Shown here: positions 7,389-17,182 of the stretch, piece by piece
How the letters are laid out: each line of letters opens with the position of its first letter
Position numbering within the stretch: position 1 is the stretch's first letter
Made by a program: the position numbers and the translations under genes
Assembly: GCF_001642085.1 (NCBI RefSeq)
Contig: NZ_CP014699.1
Span: forward strand, 1,364,001-1,428,000
Direction: 5' to 3'
Length of the DNA stretch: 64,000 nt
Source of the DNA: Streptococcus pantholopis
Lineage (GTDB): Bacteria > Bacillota > Bacilli > Lactobacillales > Streptococcaceae
The notes under the pieces: generated by a model
What the model was told of the DNA's origin: nothing
Database searches by the model: none
The model's input: the letters and a program-made list of their open reading frames with translations, nothing else

Positions 7389-9548
7389 ATGAGTCTCAAA
7401 AATCTTGGCGATGTTTCCTATTTTCGTCTTAATAATGAAATTAACCGTCCTGTCAACGGACAAATTCCGCTTCATCGGGACAGAGAAGCTTTAAAAGCTT
7501 TTTTTGCAGAGAATGTTGAGCCTAACACAATGAGCTTTAGCAGCATTACTGATAAAGTCCGTTACCTAGTGGATAATGACTATATTGAGTCAGATTTTAT
7601 TCATAAGTACTCACCGGCTTTCATTGAAAAATTAGCAGCCGACATTCAGGCTCAGGGATTTCAGTTTAAGTCTTTTATGGCTGCTTATAAATTCTATCAG
7701 CAATATGCTTTAAAAACCGATGATGGTGATTTTTATCTCGAAAGTATGGAAGATCGGGTCATGTTTAATGCCCTCTATTTTGCTGATGGCAATGAGGAGC
7801 TGGCGCATGATTTGGCCATTGAAATGATTAATCAGCGCTATCAGCCGGCAACGCCCTCATTTTTGAACGCCGGCCGAAGCCGGCGGGGTGAGCTGGTCTC
7901 CTGTTTTTTAATTCAGGTAACAGATGATATGAACGCTATTGGCCGCTCCATCAATTCTGCTCTGCAGTTATCACGGATTGGCGGCGGAGTTGGCATTTCT
8001 TTGTCCAACCTTCGTGAAGCCGGAGCACCGATCAAGGGATTTGCAGGCGCAGCTTCTGGTGTTGTACCAGTTATGAAGCTGTTTGAAGACAGCTTCTCCT
8101 ACTCCAACCAGCTCGGGCAGCGCCAAGGAGCCGGAGTCGTTTATCTCAATGTCTTTCATCCGGATATTATCGCCTTTCTTTCAACTAAGAAGGAAAATGC
8201 TGACGAAAAGGTTCGTGTAAAGACCTTATCTCTTGGAGTAGTTGTTCCTGATAAATTCTACGAGCTGGCGCGTCAAAATGAAGACATGTATCTGTTCAGC
8301 CCTTACAGTGTTGAAAGGGAATATGGCATACCTTTTAATTACATTGATATCACTGAAAAGTATGACGAACTGGTTGCCAATCCAAATATCACTAAGACCA
8401 AAATCAAGGCTCGGGATCTCGAAACCGAGATTTCCAAACTGCAGCAGGAATCCGGCTACCCTTATATTATTAATGTTGATACAGCCAACAGGAGCAACCC
8501 GATTGATGGAAAAATCGTAATGAGCAACCTCTGCTCAGAAATCCTGCAGGTTCAAAAACCCAGTCTGCTCAATGATGCGCAGGAGTTTGTAGAAATGGGA
8601 ACCGATATTTCCTGCAATCTTGGTTCGACCAATGTTGTCAATATGATGGCTTCACCTGATTTCGGCCGCTCAATCAAAGCTATGACACGGGCTTTAACCT
8701 TTGTGACCGATGCATCGCAGATAGAAGCGGTTCCGACAGTGAAACATGGCAACAGCCAAGCGCATACCTTTGGTTTGGGCGCAATGGGGCTGCATTCTTT
8801 TCTGGCTCAGAATCATATAGCCTACGGCAGCCCAGAATCGCTTGAATTTACCGATATTTATTTTATGCTGCTTAATTACTGGACACTGGTTGAATCCAAC
8901 ACTATTGCCCGCGAGCGTCAGAAGACATTTGTTGGTTTTGAACAATCCACATATGCTGACGGAACTTATTTTGACAAGTATATAACCGGCCAGTATGTGC
9001 CAAAATCCAGACGTGTGCAAGAGCTGTTTGCCGGACATTTTATTCCGCAGGCTGAGGATTGGCAGGCTCTCAAAGAACAAGTAATGCGGGACGGTCTCTA
9101 TCATCAAAACCGGCTTGCTGTGGCACCGAACGGATCGATTTCTTATATTAATGACGTATCAGCCTCTATCCATCCGATTACGCAGCGTATCGAAGAACGC
9201 CAGGAAAAGAAAATCGGCAAAATTTACTATCCAGCTGCCGGACTGTCAACTGATACGATTCCTTACTACACTTCTGCCTACGATATGGATATGCGGAAAG
9301 TCATTGATGTTTATGCTGCAGCAACAGAACATGTGGATCAAGGGCTGTCTTTGACCCTGTTTATGCGCAGTGACATTCCTCAAGGGCTCTATGAATGGAA
9401 AACTGAAAGCAAGCAAACGACCCGTGATTTGTCCATTTTGCGCAACTATGCTTTCAATAAAGGAATTAAATCCATTTATTATGTCCGTACCTATACAGAC
9501 GATGGAGAAGAGGTTGGCTCTAATCAATGTGAATCCTGTGTCATTTAA
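7389..9548 (+). CDS. nrdE: Class Ib ribonucleoside-diphosphate reductase, large subunit
   Basis: Catalytic alpha subunit that reduces ribonucleoside diphosphates to deoxyribonucleotides. It has 719 residues, the usual NrdE length. Visible family features include PATPSFLNAGR and SCFLIQ near residues 155–175, the second active-site region SNLCSEI, the loop with NLGSTN, and the C-terminal redox pair in NQCESCVI that exchanges with NrdH. It lacks the long N-terminal ATP-cone of class Ia enzymes. AAAGGA lies upstream of the ATG with longer than average spacing. Co-transcribed with nrdH and nrdF. Confidence 0.97.
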   Translation: MSLKNLGDVSYFRLNNEINRPVNGQIPLHRDREALKAFFAENVEPNTMSFSSITDKVRYLVDNDYIESDFIHKYSPAFIEKLAADIQAQGFQFKSFMAAYKFYQQYALKTDDGDFYLESMEDRVMFNALYFADGNEELAHDLAIEMINQRYQPATPSFLNAGRSRRGELVSCFLIQVTDDMNAIGRSINSALQLSRIGGGVGISLSNLREAGAPIKGFAGAASGVVPVMKLFEDSFSYSNQLGQRQGAGVVYLNVFHPDIIAFLSTKKENADEKVRVKTLSLGVVVPDKFYELARQNEDMYLFSPYSVEREYGIPFNYIDITEKYDELVANPNITKTKIKARDLETEISKLQQESGYPYIINVDTANRSNPIDGKIVMSNLCSEILQVQKPSLLNDAQEFVEMGTDISCNLGSTNVVNMMASPDFGRSIKAMTRALTFVTDASQIEAVPTVKHGNSQAHTFGLGAMGLHSFLAQNHIAYGSPESLEFTDIYFMLLNYWTLVESNTIARERQKTFVGFEQSTYADGTYFDKYITGQYVPKSRRVQELFAGHFIPQAEDWQALKEQVMRDGLYHQNRLAVAPNGSISYINDVSASIHPITQRIEERQEKKIGKIYYPAAGLSTDTIPYYTSAYDMDMRKVIDVYAAATEHVDQGLSLTLFMRSDIPQGLYEWKTESKQTTRDLSILRNYAFNKGIKSIYYVRTYTDDGEEVGSNQCESCVI

Positions 9549-9609
9549 TTGGCTATATAGGAGTTCTTGGTCTGTGCATTAGCTGTTTACTATACGATGG
9601 AAAGGAAGA

Positions 9610-9677
9610 GACACTGTCTTTTGAAACAGTGTCCAAAAAGATAAAACCGGGCCTGCAAAAGGAATTGACCCGGCTTT
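9610..9677 (+). other. Two hairpins between nrdE and nrdF
   Basis: The 142-base gap between nrdE and nrdF contains GACACTGT/ACAGTGTC (9610–9633) and AAACCGGG/CCCGGCTTT (9644–9677). Neither is followed by a T-run, so they are not terminators. The second one ends close to the nrdF ribosome binding region (GGTGAT, 9679–9684) and could limit its translation or define a processing site. Confidence 0.5.
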
Positions 9678-9690
9678 GGGTGATTTAATG

Positions 9691-10653
9691 ATGACTACTT
9701 ATTACGAAGCGATTAACTGGAATGAAATTGAAGACATTATTGATAAGTCAACTTGGGAAAAACTGACTGAGCAATTTTGGCTTGACACACGTATTCCTCT
9801 ATCTAATGATCTTGATGACTGGCGGAAACTCTCCAGTGAAGAAAAAGATTTGGTCGGTAAAGTGTTCGGCGGCTTAACCCTGCTGGATACCATGCAGTCT
9901 GAATCCGGAGTCGAAGCGATCCGCGGAGATATCCGTACACCGCATGAGGAGGCCGTTCTCAACAATATTCAGTTTATGGAATCGGTTCATGCCAAATCTT
10001 ATTCATCCATCTTTTCTACTCTCAATACGAAAGCTGAGATTGAAGACATTTTTAAGTGGACAAACAGCAATGAATACTTGCAGAAAAAAGCCAAAATCAT
10101 TAATGATATTTATAAAAACGGCAATGCTCTGCAAAAAAAGGTTGCTTCCACTTATCTTGAAACCTTTCTCTTCTATTCAGGTTTTTTTACACCGCTCTAC
10201 TATCTCGGCAATAATAAGCTCGCTAATGTGGCAGAGATTATTAAATTGATTATCCGCGATGAATCCGTGCATGGAACCTATATCGGCTATAAATTTCAGC
10301 TGGGCTTTAATGAACTGTCTGAGGAAGAGCAGAGTGACTTTCGCGACTGGATGTACGATCTCCTTTATCAGCTCTATGAAAATGAAGAACGCTATACGCA
10401 TACCCTATATGAAACAGTGGGCTGGACGGAGGAAGTCATGACCTTTTTGCGCTATAATGCCAATAAAGCCCTAATGAATTTGGGGCAGGATCCGCTCTTT
10501 CCGGACACAGCCAATGACGTGAACCCGATTGTAATGAATGGTATTTCTACAGGAACATCCAATCATGATTTCTTCAGCCAGGTAGGCAACGGCTATCTGC
10601 TTGGCAGTGTTGAGGCGATGAGGGACGATGATTATAATTACGGACTGTCATAA
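9691..10653 (+). CDS. nrdF: Class Ib ribonucleoside-diphosphate reductase, radical-bearing subunit
   Basis: Beta subunit carrying the dimetal centre and tyrosyl radical. Metal-ligand segments are recognisable: LDTMQSE, EEAVLNNIQFMESVHAKSY (Glu-x-x-His) and IIRDESVHGTYIG. The C terminus DDDYNYGLS is the conserved docking tail for NrdE. The frame is open from a TTG at 9676, but MTTYYEAINWNEIED is the usual NrdF start and ATG 9691 is six bases after GGTGAT, so I start there (320 residues). NrdI, needed to activate a manganese form, is not in this window. Confidence 0.95.
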   Translation: MTTYYEAINWNEIEDIIDKSTWEKLTEQFWLDTRIPLSNDLDDWRKLSSEEKDLVGKVFGGLTLLDTMQSESGVEAIRGDIRTPHEEAVLNNIQFMESVHAKSYSSIFSTLNTKAEIEDIFKWTNSNEYLQKKAKIINDIYKNGNALQKKVASTYLETFLFYSGFFTPLYYLGNNKLANVAEIIKLIIRDESVHGTYIGYKFQLGFNELSEEEQSDFRDWMYDLLYQLYENEERYTHTLYETVGWTEEVMTFLRYNANKALMNLGQDPLFPDTANDVNPIVMNGISTGTSNHDFFSQVGNGYLLGSVEAMRDDDYNYGLS

Positions 10654-10667
10654 AAACTATTCTCATG

Positions 10668-10705
10668 CAAAAGGCAGCTGGGACTTTCGTCCCAGCTGCC
10701 TTTTG
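10668..10705 (+). terminator. Terminator of nrdHEF
   Basis: Nearly perfect 16-bp stem AAAAGGCAGCTGGGAC / GTCCCAGCTGCCTTTT with a four-base loop and a TTTTG tail. It can work in both directions, but argD ends at 10872 on the opposite strand without a closer hairpin. Confidence 0.85.
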
Positions 10706-10871
10706 TTAAAGTTGGGAATAAAAATGGCCTGATATCTGTAAATAAAATCTCCTCCAGCCTAAAAGAAGAGTAAAGGAAAATCGATGATTTTGAAGGCGCG
10801 GTTTCCCTTCACTCTTTTTTAGATTGAAAATAGCCGATACTGTTAACAGCTCCTTCAGGTCTTTAAAAAAC

Positions 10872-12017
10872 TCAGTCCTGCCTATCTTTTTGAAACACTG
10901 CCTGTAAAACAGCAACAGCCTGCTCTCCTTGCTCTTCTGTCAGAGTCAAAGGAGGCAGGAGCCGCAGAACATTGCTGCCAGCCGTTAAAACAATCAGGCC
11001 TCTGGCCCGTGCACCAGCAACTAGATCAGCCAAATCTGCTTTGCTTTCAATACCAATCATATAGCCCAATCCTCGAATATCGGTCACAAGCGGCAGATCG
11101 GCCAGAGCTGCTTTGAGTTTCTGCTGAAGAATATCGGCATTTAAGCGCACCGTTTGTAAAAAATTATCGCCCTGCAGGACATCAAGTACAGCCGAGCTGA
11201 CAGCCATTGCCAGTTTGTTGCCGCCAAAGGTAGAACCATGGCTGCCATAAGAAAAGGCTGACCCCAAGGCAGACTTGCCAAGCATGGCACCGACGGGAAA
11301 GCCATTACCCAAACCCTTTGCCAAGGTAAAAATATCAGGTTCAATCCCATAATGCTCAAAGGAAAAAAGCCGGCCTGTCCGTCCCATACCTGTCTGCACT
11401 TCATCAACGATTAATAAAATTTCCTGCTGCTGGCAAAAGGCTGCTAAATCACTGACAAAAGTCCTATCTGCTACATGAATACCTGATTCTCCCTGCACCA
11501 ATTCCAGCATAACAGCTGCCGTATCCTCCGTAACCAGTCGCTTGACGCTGTCCAAATCATTCAAAACAGCATAAGAAAAATGCGGTACACCATCACCAAA
11601 TCCCTTTTTGATGGTCTCTTGGCCGCTGGCAGAAAGGGAACCGAAAGTTCTCCCGTGAAAAGAGTTTTTAAAACTGATGATTTCCTGCTTGCCGCTGCTT
11701 TTTCTGGCCAGCTTAATAGCTGCTTCATTGGCTTCCGCGCCACTGTTACAAAAGTAGGCCAAATAATCATAGCCGCCAATCAGCTTGTCTGCTACTTCTT
11801 CCTGCAGACTGTTGCGATAAAGATTAGGACTGTGCCAGATTTCTTCAGCTTGCTTTTTTAGGGCGGCCTTGACATAAGGGTGAAAACCCAGATTGGTCAC
11901 TCCGATTCCACTTGCAAAATCAAGATAGGATTTGCCCTTTTGATCCCATAAATAGTTTCCCTCAGCTTTAATAAATTCGACATCAGCTCTTTTATAATTT
12001 TGAAAAAGTTTTCCCAT
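10872..12017 (-). CDS. argD: Acetylornithine aminotransferase
   Basis: PLP-dependent class III aminotransferase that forms N-acetylornithine from N-acetylglutamate semialdehyde and glutamate. The 381-residue protein shows FCNSGAEANEAAIKLAR (PLP phosphate contact), LIVDEVQTGMGRTG (Asp contacting the PLP ring), and TLAKGLGNGFPVGAM with the Schiff-base lysine. It is the last gene of argCJBD, starting two bases after argB ends, so translation is probably coupled. The order argC–argJ–argB–argD is the common Gram-positive one; carbamoyltransferase genes are not here. Confidence 0.95.
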   Translation of the reverse strand: MGKLFQNYKRADVEFIKAEGNYLWDQKGKSYLDFASGIGVTNLGFHPYVKAALKKQAEEIWHSPNLYRNSLQEEVADKLIGGYDYLAYFCNSGAEANEAAIKLARKSSGKQEIISFKNSFHGRTFGSLSASGQETIKKGFGDGVPHFSYAVLNDLDSVKRLVTEDTAAVMLELVQGESGIHVADRTFVSDLAAFCQQQEILLIVDEVQTGMGRTGRLFSFEHYGIEPDIFTLAKGLGNGFPVGAMLGKSALGSAFSYGSHGSTFGGNKLAMAVSSAVLDVLQGDNFLQTVRLNADILQQKLKAALADLPLVTDIRGLGYMIGIESKADLADLVAGARARGLIVLTAGSNVLRLLPPLTLTEEQGEQAVAVLQAVFQKDRQD

Positions 12018-12019
12018 AG

Positions 12020-12757
12020 CTACCCCTTTTGAATGAGTGTTCCACGATTTAAACGGTCTCCGATTAAAACTTGCTCAACACCTGCAAGCACTGTTTCTGC
12101 TGCACTTTCAACCTTGGGAATCATACCGCCTGTTATGGTTCCGTCAGCAATTTTTTTCTGTATAGCGCTGAGCGGCAGGTGCTCAAGTACTGTCCCCTTC
12201 TCTAAAACCCCTGGGACATCTGTCATTAAAATGAATTTTTCGGCCGACAGAGCTTGAGCCACAGCTCTAGCCAGATAATCAGCATTAATATTCAGAACTT
12301 CCCCTTGATGACTGTAGCCTAAAGAAGGCAGGAGCGGCACTAAACCCCTTTCCAAAAAATCTAACAAGGGCGCTTTAACCACAGCGCTTACTTGTCCGAC
12401 ATAACCGTAAAGGTCTTTTTGCAAAAAATCTGCCTGAACAATCTCCTGTAAATCTGCATCAACCGTTAAGGCATTGATTCCAGCCTGATTTAGCTGCTGC
12501 GCCAAAGCTTTTCCGACTCTTTCGGTCAAGGCCGTCTTAATCAGCGGCATATCAAGCTTTGCTGTCACTCGCAGACCATTGACTTTTTGAATCGGCCGCT
12601 GATGATCTTTCATCATCTGATCGATGGCAAAGCCGCCACCATGTACAATGAGAACAGCTTTTCCTGCATCTGTCCATATCTTGATTTGATTCAGAAAATC
12701 TGCAGTCAAAGACCGGCTGGCTACCCCGCCGATTTTGATAACAATCACATCTTTCAT
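12020..12757 (-). CDS. argB: N-acetylglutamate kinase
   Basis: Amino-acid kinase family enzyme (245 residues) that phosphorylates N-acetylglutamate, the second step of arginine synthesis. Visible motifs: IKIGGVAS at the N terminus, LIVHGGGFAIDQMM for substrate binding, VNGLRVT, and DVPGVLEKG and TGGMIPKVESAAE near the C terminus. It lacks the N-terminal helix associated with arginine-sensitive hexameric forms, consistent with the cyclic pathway in which ArgJ recycles acetyl groups being controlled elsewhere. Third gene of the operon. Confidence 0.95.
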   Translation of the reverse strand: MKDVIVIKIGGVASRSLTADFLNQIKIWTDAGKAVLIVHGGGFAIDQMMKDHQRPIQKVNGLRVTAKLDMPLIKTALTERVGKALAQQLNQAGINALTVDADLQEIVQADFLQKDLYGYVGQVSAVVKAPLLDFLERGLVPLLPSLGYSHQGEVLNINADYLARAVAQALSAEKFILMTDVPGVLEKGTVLEHLPLSAIQKKIADGTITGGMIPKVESAAETVLAGVEQVLIGDRLNRGTLIQKG

Positions 12758-12826
12758 AACTTTTCATTCCTTTTTATAAGGCAATTAGCTTTTCACAGTT
12801 GGCCAAAAATCCGGGGATAAGGAGGA

Positions 12827-14020
12827 TTAAGTCCGGTAAAGCGCATTGATTTTAACATAATCATAAGATAAATCACAGCCCCATGCTGTTCCCTTAGAAT
12901 TTCCGTTATGCAAGTCAACCTTAATGACCAATTCATCATCCTGCATAATATCCTGCATTTCCTCATCATCAAAAGCAACAGGATTTGAACTGAGCAGGAC
13001 CGGTATCGGTCCTAAATAAATATCAACCTTATCCACTGTGATATCTGCTCCGGCATAGCCTATTGCGGCTAAAATCCGTCCCCAATTCGGATCTTCGCCA
13101 AAAACAGCTGTTTTAACCAGACTGGATCCGACAACACTCTTAGCCAGCATACGGGCCGTTTTGCTACCTGGGGCATTTACGACTTGAACTTCAATTAACT
13201 TAGTCGCCCCTTCTCCGTCTTTTGCAATTTTTTTGGCTAAGTCAGTCATGACAGCAGAAAGCATTTGCGAAAACTTCTCAAATTCTGCTGTCTCAGGCAG
13301 AATTTCCTGATTGCCGCTGCAGCCGTTGGCAAGAACAAGGACCATATCGTTAGTTGAGGTATCACCGTCTATAGTAATCTGATTAAAAGTGGTTTCGACA
13401 TTTTGCCGCAGAGCCAATTGCAGGGTCTGGCTGGAAATATTAGCGTCGCAGGTGATAAAAGCAAGCATAGTGGCCATATTAGGGTGAATCATGCCCGAGC
13501 CCTTAGCTACTCCGGCCATAGTGACCTCATCAGAGCCAAACATTTCCTTGGCAGCTACTGTCTTTGTTATGGTATCCGTTGTTAAAATTGCTTGGGCAAA
13601 ATCGTCTGCATTTCCGTTAATGACGATTTTTTCCAGCCCCTTCTCCAGTTTATCCATAGGCAGCAAATCGCCGATGACACCGGTAGAAGCCACTCCAACC
13701 AAGTGTGGTTCAAGCTTCAATTTTTCAGCAGCCTGTCTTTGCATACTGTAGGCATCCGCTAATCCTTGGCTGCCTGTACAGGAATTGGCAACACCGGAAT
13801 TGACGACAACCGCCTGCATTTGGCCATGCTCTTCAATCGCTGAACGCGTTACAACCAAAGGCGCAGCAACAACTTTATTGGTCGTATAAACACCGGCAAC
13901 ACTGGCTGGCCTTTCAGATACCAGCCAGCCAAAATCCAATTTTCTCTTTTTAAAACCCGCATGCAGACCATCTGCTGAAAATCCCAGCGGACTGGCAATA
14001 TTTCCTTGAAAAATTTTCAT
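12827..14020 (-). CDS. argJ: Glutamate N-acetyltransferase / amino-acid acetyltransferase
   Basis: Self-processing N-terminal-nucleophile enzyme that moves the acetyl group from acetylornithine to glutamate. The 397-residue chain contains the autocleavage site in KGSGMIHPNMATMLAFITCDA, where cleavage before the Thr of ATML yields the alpha and beta chains. GDTSTNDMVLVLANG is also typical. Presence of ArgJ means the cyclic, acetyl-recycling route. The C-terminal ALYRT is normal. It follows argC by 17 bp. Confidence 0.95.
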   Translation of the reverse strand: MKIFQGNIASPLGFSADGLHAGFKKRKLDFGWLVSERPASVAGVYTTNKVVAAPLVVTRSAIEEHGQMQAVVVNSGVANSCTGSQGLADAYSMQRQAAEKLKLEPHLVGVASTGVIGDLLPMDKLEKGLEKIVINGNADDFAQAILTTDTITKTVAAKEMFGSDEVTMAGVAKGSGMIHPNMATMLAFITCDANISSQTLQLALRQNVETTFNQITIDGDTSTNDMVLVLANGCSGNQEILPETAEFEKFSQMLSAVMTDLAKKIAKDGEGATKLIEVQVVNAPGSKTARMLAKSVVGSSLVKTAVFGEDPNWGRILAAIGYAGADITVDKVDIYLGPIPVLLSSNPVAFDDEEMQDIMQDDELVIKVDLHNGNSKGTAWGCDLSYDYVKINALYRT

Positions 14021-14037
14021 CTTTTCTATTTTCCTTT

Positions 14038-15060
14038 TTATAAATAGCTTGGTACAGCCAGCAGTCCTGTTTTTTCATCAAAACCGCACATCAGATTAAA
14101 ATTTTGAACAGCTTGGCCTGCTGCCCCTTTAATCAAATTGTCAATAACAGATACGACTGTCAGCACATTAGTCGGCGGATTGTAAGCAAAACCAATATCC
14201 GCAAAATTAGAGCCGATAACATTGTGCAGCTCCGGCAATTCTTGCTGAATTCGAACAAAGAATTTATCCGCATAGCAGTCTTGATACAGCGCTGTAATAG
14301 CCTCATGCGACAGAGGCTGCTTTAATTTCACATAGCAAGTCGCCATAATTCCGCGATTGACCGGCAAGAGAGAGGTCGAGAACTGAATATGCTGCAGCTG
14401 ACTGTCAAAGAGCTGCAATTCTTGCACGATTTCTGGAATATGCTGATGACGGTTCAGCTTATAAGTCACATAATTGTCATGGACATTGACAAAATGGCTG
14501 GAAGCCGAAAGAGCTTTCCCAGCGCCAGTCAAGCCGCTTTTAGCGTCTACAATAATCGAAGTCAGATCAATCGCCTGAGCTTTAAGCAGGGGAATGAGGG
14601 CTAATTCTGCTGCAGTCGCATAGCAGCCGGGATTGGCAATAAATCTTTTTCCCTTTAAATCCGTATATTCACTCAAAGCATAGGTAAACCGAGCCAACAC
14701 ACTGTCTGTCTGAGCGGTTTTCTGATACCATCTTTCATAAAGCGAAGCGGGCAAACGGTGATCGCCTGATAAATCGATAAGCGGAAAATCAGCCGCAACA
14801 AAATCACAGGCTAAATCTTTAGCAACACCGCTAGGCGTCGCCAGAAAAACAAGATCGGCTTTTTCCATAATTGATTGACTGTCGACAGCATCAATTTTTA
14901 AATCACAAATTCCTTTTAAGTAGGGATAAATATCAGAAAGAGAACTGCCAATATCTTTGCTGGCATGAATAGAAACAATCTCTGCATTTTTATGATTATT
15001 CAAAAGTCTAACCAGCTCTAAACCGCTGTAACCTGTAACACCAACAATCGATACTTTCAT
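14038..15060 (-). CDS. argC: N-acetyl-gamma-glutamyl-phosphate reductase
   Basis: NADPH-dependent reductase that makes N-acetylglutamate semialdehyde. The nucleotide-binding start is [20 protein letters not shown], and the catalytic cysteine is in [15 protein letters not shown]. The frame is open ten codons further upstream, but ATG 15060 has AGGAGT at correct spacing and begins the conserved fold, so the protein is 340 residues. First gene of argCJBD; the promoter with its ARG box lies 29–57 bp upstream. Confidence 0.95.
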   Translation of the reverse strand: MKVSIVGVTGYSGLELVRLLNNHKNAEIVSIHASKDIGSSLSDIYPYLKGICDLKIDAVDSQSIMEKADLVFLATPSGVAKDLACDFVAADFPLIDLSGDHRLPASLYERWYQKTAQTDSVLARFTYALSEYTDLKGKRFIANPGCYATAAELALIPLLKAQAIDLTSIIVDAKSGLTGAGKALSASSHFVNVHDNYVTYKLNRHQHIPEIVQELQLFDSQLQHIQFSTSLLPVNRGIMATCYVKLKQPLSHEAITALYQDCYADKFFVRIQQELPELHNVIGSNFADIGFAYNPPTNVLTVVSVIDNLIKGAAGQAVQNFNLMCGFDEKTGLLAVPSYL

Positions 15061-15088
15061 TCTATGACTCCTTTTTAAGATATTATTC

Positions 15089-15117
15089 ATTTTAACGTAT
15101 AATTATACATAAGTCAA
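15089..15117 (-). promoter_or_regulatory. argC promoter with ARG box inside the spacer
   Basis: Minus strand: TTGACT (15117–15112), 17-bp spacer, TAAAAT (15094–15089). The 16-bp near-palindrome ATGTATAATTATACGT (15110–15095) occupies almost the entire spacer and fits the ArgR/AhrC operator form. Arginine-bound ArgR would directly block RNA polymerase. Confidence 0.85.
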
Positions 15118-15135
15118 GGAAAATTTCGCCCGCAC

Positions 15136-15165
15136 AGAAAAAAGCAGCCTCAATAAAGACTGCTT
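15136..15165 (-). terminator. Terminator downstream of CPBP gene
   Basis: On the minus strand AAGCAGTCT and AGGCTGCTT pair (one G·U) and are followed by TTTTTTC. It ends leftward transcription from 15374 before the argC promoter. Confidence 0.7.
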
Positions 15166-15181
15166 AGGATAAAAGATTTAA

Positions 15182-15340
15182 AAGAGTTGGGACAAAAGTC
15201 CTGCCTCGTTTTATTTTTTTAGACATATGAGCTTTGATTGGAAGTTCTTATCTCTTCCTAATCAAACTGTTCGGAGGCAGGACAACAAAATCAAAATTGT
15301 TACTTTATGACGATTTACCGATTTTTGTCTCACTCTCTTA
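15182..15340. repeat. Imperfect inverted-repeat intergenic element
   Basis: About 160 bp starting AAGAGTTGGGACAAAA and ending ATTTTTGTCTCACTCTCT, so the ends are inverted copies of an AGAG..TGGGACAAAA motif; an inner pair GTCCTGCCTC/GGAGGCAGGAC is also present. Similar TGGGACA-type ends are common in streptococcal intergenic repeats. Related hairpins occur here at 35664 and 37852. Confidence 0.55.
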
Positions 15341-15373
15341 TTTCAGCAATTCAAGCGCAAGTTATCACATCTC

Positions 15374-16054
15374 TCATAAAAAAAGCAAAAAAATCGCTGC
15401 AGGGAGATTGTTTAAAATATGGACCAAAATTGAATCCTTGATATTGCCCCGGCGCTGATAAGCCAAATATAAAAGCAGCCCGATTCCGGCATAGGTTAGA
15501 AATTCAATGAGATTGGTCGAGTGCGGCAAGGCAAAGACAACGGTCGTCACAAAGCCGGCCAGGAGTCTGCTATGTCCTTTAAATAAGAAATGTTCAGGAA
15601 AAGCCCGGTAGGCCAGCTCTTCAATAATTGGACCGATAATGCCGATTAAAAGCACATAAAGCAGGGTAAAGAAAAAGAAGCCTCCACTAAAAAAAGAAGT
15701 CATACTCTGCAAAGCTGCATCGTTAGCTGTTGTTTCCTGACCGGAATAAACTTGATTGATAACTGTTCCTATAATAGCCACTACCCGCATTCCCAGCCAG
15801 AACAATAAAGCGATGCCCAGATCGATTCCTTTTATTTTCTGCTGTTTTACCCTATCGCTTTCGTATTTCTTGTGAAAGGTCCATAAAACATAGATGACAC
15901 AAACAACAAAGACAAGGTAAAGCAGCCCCAGCAGCCACTGCATCAGGGGAGAAAGCTCTTTTTGTCCTCTTAATAAGAAGAGCGGTATGACGTTGCAGAC
16001 TAATGACAGAAGAATCAGACCGAGAGCTTTTAAACTATTTAAAACTATTTTCAT
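15374..16054 (-). CDS. CPBP family intramembrane metalloprotease
   Basis: A 226-residue polytopic membrane protein (about six to seven segments). The family motifs are GPIIEELAYRAFPE (Glu-Glu-x-x-x-Arg) and FALPHSTNLIEF (metal-ligand His), followed by GIGLLLYLAYQRRGNIKDSILVHILNN, which holds the last His/Asn motif. CPBP proteins act in membrane protein or peptide processing, and in streptococci often in bacteriocin immunity, but no bacteriocin gene is adjacent. It is transcribed alone or with the upstream nitrilase-family gene. Confidence 0.85.
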   Translation of the reverse strand: MKIVLNSLKALGLILLSLVCNVIPLFLLRGQKELSPLMQWLLGLLYLVFVVCVIYVLWTFHKKYESDRVKQQKIKGIDLGIALLFWLGMRVVAIIGTVINQVYSGQETTANDAALQSMTSFFSGGFFFFTLLYVLLIGIIGPIIEELAYRAFPEHFLFKGHSRLLAGFVTTVVFALPHSTNLIEFLTYAGIGLLLYLAYQRRGNIKDSILVHILNNLPAAIFLLFL

Positions 16055-16150
16055 TATGTGTCCTCATAAAGCATTTCATTTTTGATAAACCTATCATAGC
16101 ATGTTTATAAGATAAAAACCAGCTTATTTGAAGGGAAATCAAAGCTTCTT

Positions 16151-16933
16151 CTAATGATATAGTTCCGGCCGTCTGTCCGCAAAAACAGGAATCTGGCTAC
16201 GCAGAGAATCGCTCTGGGAAAAATCAAGACTAGCCCTATATATCCCTGAGCTATTGTCCGGAGCCTGCAGCACCGCCTGCCCAAGCGGGTCAATAATTAG
16301 GGAATGCCCAGAAAAATGATGCTGAGGATCTTCGCCGACGCGATTAACCCCAACCACAAAAGCCTGATTTTCCACTGCCCGCGCTCTCAGCAGTATTTCC
16401 CATTGCTCAATACGCTCTTTAGGCCACTGAGCTGCAACAAACAGAATTTGGCTGCCTCCAGCCATCATCGTGCGTATCCATTCAGGAAAGCGCAAATCAT
16501 AGCAGATAGCGGCAGAAGCCATACTACCATCAAGCTTAAACTGGCTCACCTGATTACCGGACTGTAAGTAGAGGTCTTCAGCCATCGGACCAAATAAATG
16601 GGCTTTGGCATACTCCCCGATTAAATCACCCTTACGGTCAAAAATATAAGTGGTATTATAAAAACCATCGGTCTTTTGAACCGCTACCGAACCGGCCACA
16701 ATATTAACAGCATGCCGCTTGGCAAATTCTCCTAAAACAGCCTGTGTCTGCCGGCCATCTTTATCAGCAATTTCATCTAAATTGGCCAATGCATAGCCCG
16801 TATTCCACATCTCCGGCAGCACTATAACATCGGTCTCTTCTTTCGCTGCTTTCTCCAGCAAGTCTGAAACAGCAGCAAAATTTCGCTCAGGATTATTATA
16901 AAAGACTGGCATCTGTACTAAAGCTATCCGCAT
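16151..16933 (-). CDS. Carbon-nitrogen hydrolase (nitrilase superfamily)
   Basis: Cytosolic C–N hydrolase of 260 residues with the catalytic triad Glu41 (VLPEMWNTGY), Lys110 (YAKAHLF) and Cys144 (AAICYDLRFPEW). These contexts match the omega-amidase/Nit-like branch that removes ammonia from alpha-keto-acid amides formed by transamination. GAGGTGAAAAG precedes the ATG. In many Firmicutes the gene sits next to aminotransferases; here no partner is nearby, so the exact substrate cannot be read from context. Confidence 0.85.
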   Translation of the reverse strand: MRIALVQMPVFYNNPERNFAAVSDLLEKAAKEETDVIVLPEMWNTGYALANLDEIADKDGRQTQAVLGEFAKRHAVNIVAGSVAVQKTDGFYNTTYIFDRKGDLIGEYAKAHLFGPMAEDLYLQSGNQVSQFKLDGSMASAAICYDLRFPEWIRTMMAGGSQILFVAAQWPKERIEQWEILLRARAVENQAFVVGVNRVGEDPQHHFSGHSLIIDPLGQAVLQAPDNSSGIYRASLDFSQSDSLRSQIPVFADRRPELYH

Positions 16934-17182
16934 CTTTTCACCTCATAAACTCAGACAATTGCAGCACAGCCTGCAATCATTTATCTTTATTATATCCATT
17001 ATAAAGTTTGACTGCAAGCTCAAGAAAAGCTAATCATTCATCTCGCGCCGCCAGATTTTGTATGAGAGCATCACTCAAAACATAAAGGTTTTATTGACAG
17101 CCTGAACAAAATTCTGACAGTAAGAAAAAATTGGAAATACTGAAAACCTACGGATGCCATTCGTTCTTACTTTAATACTATT

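Noticed and set aside
9702..9965. Long antisense frames in nrdE, nrdF, argD and other genes
   Set aside because: They lie opposite well-supported genes, lack start signals and show no recognisable domains.
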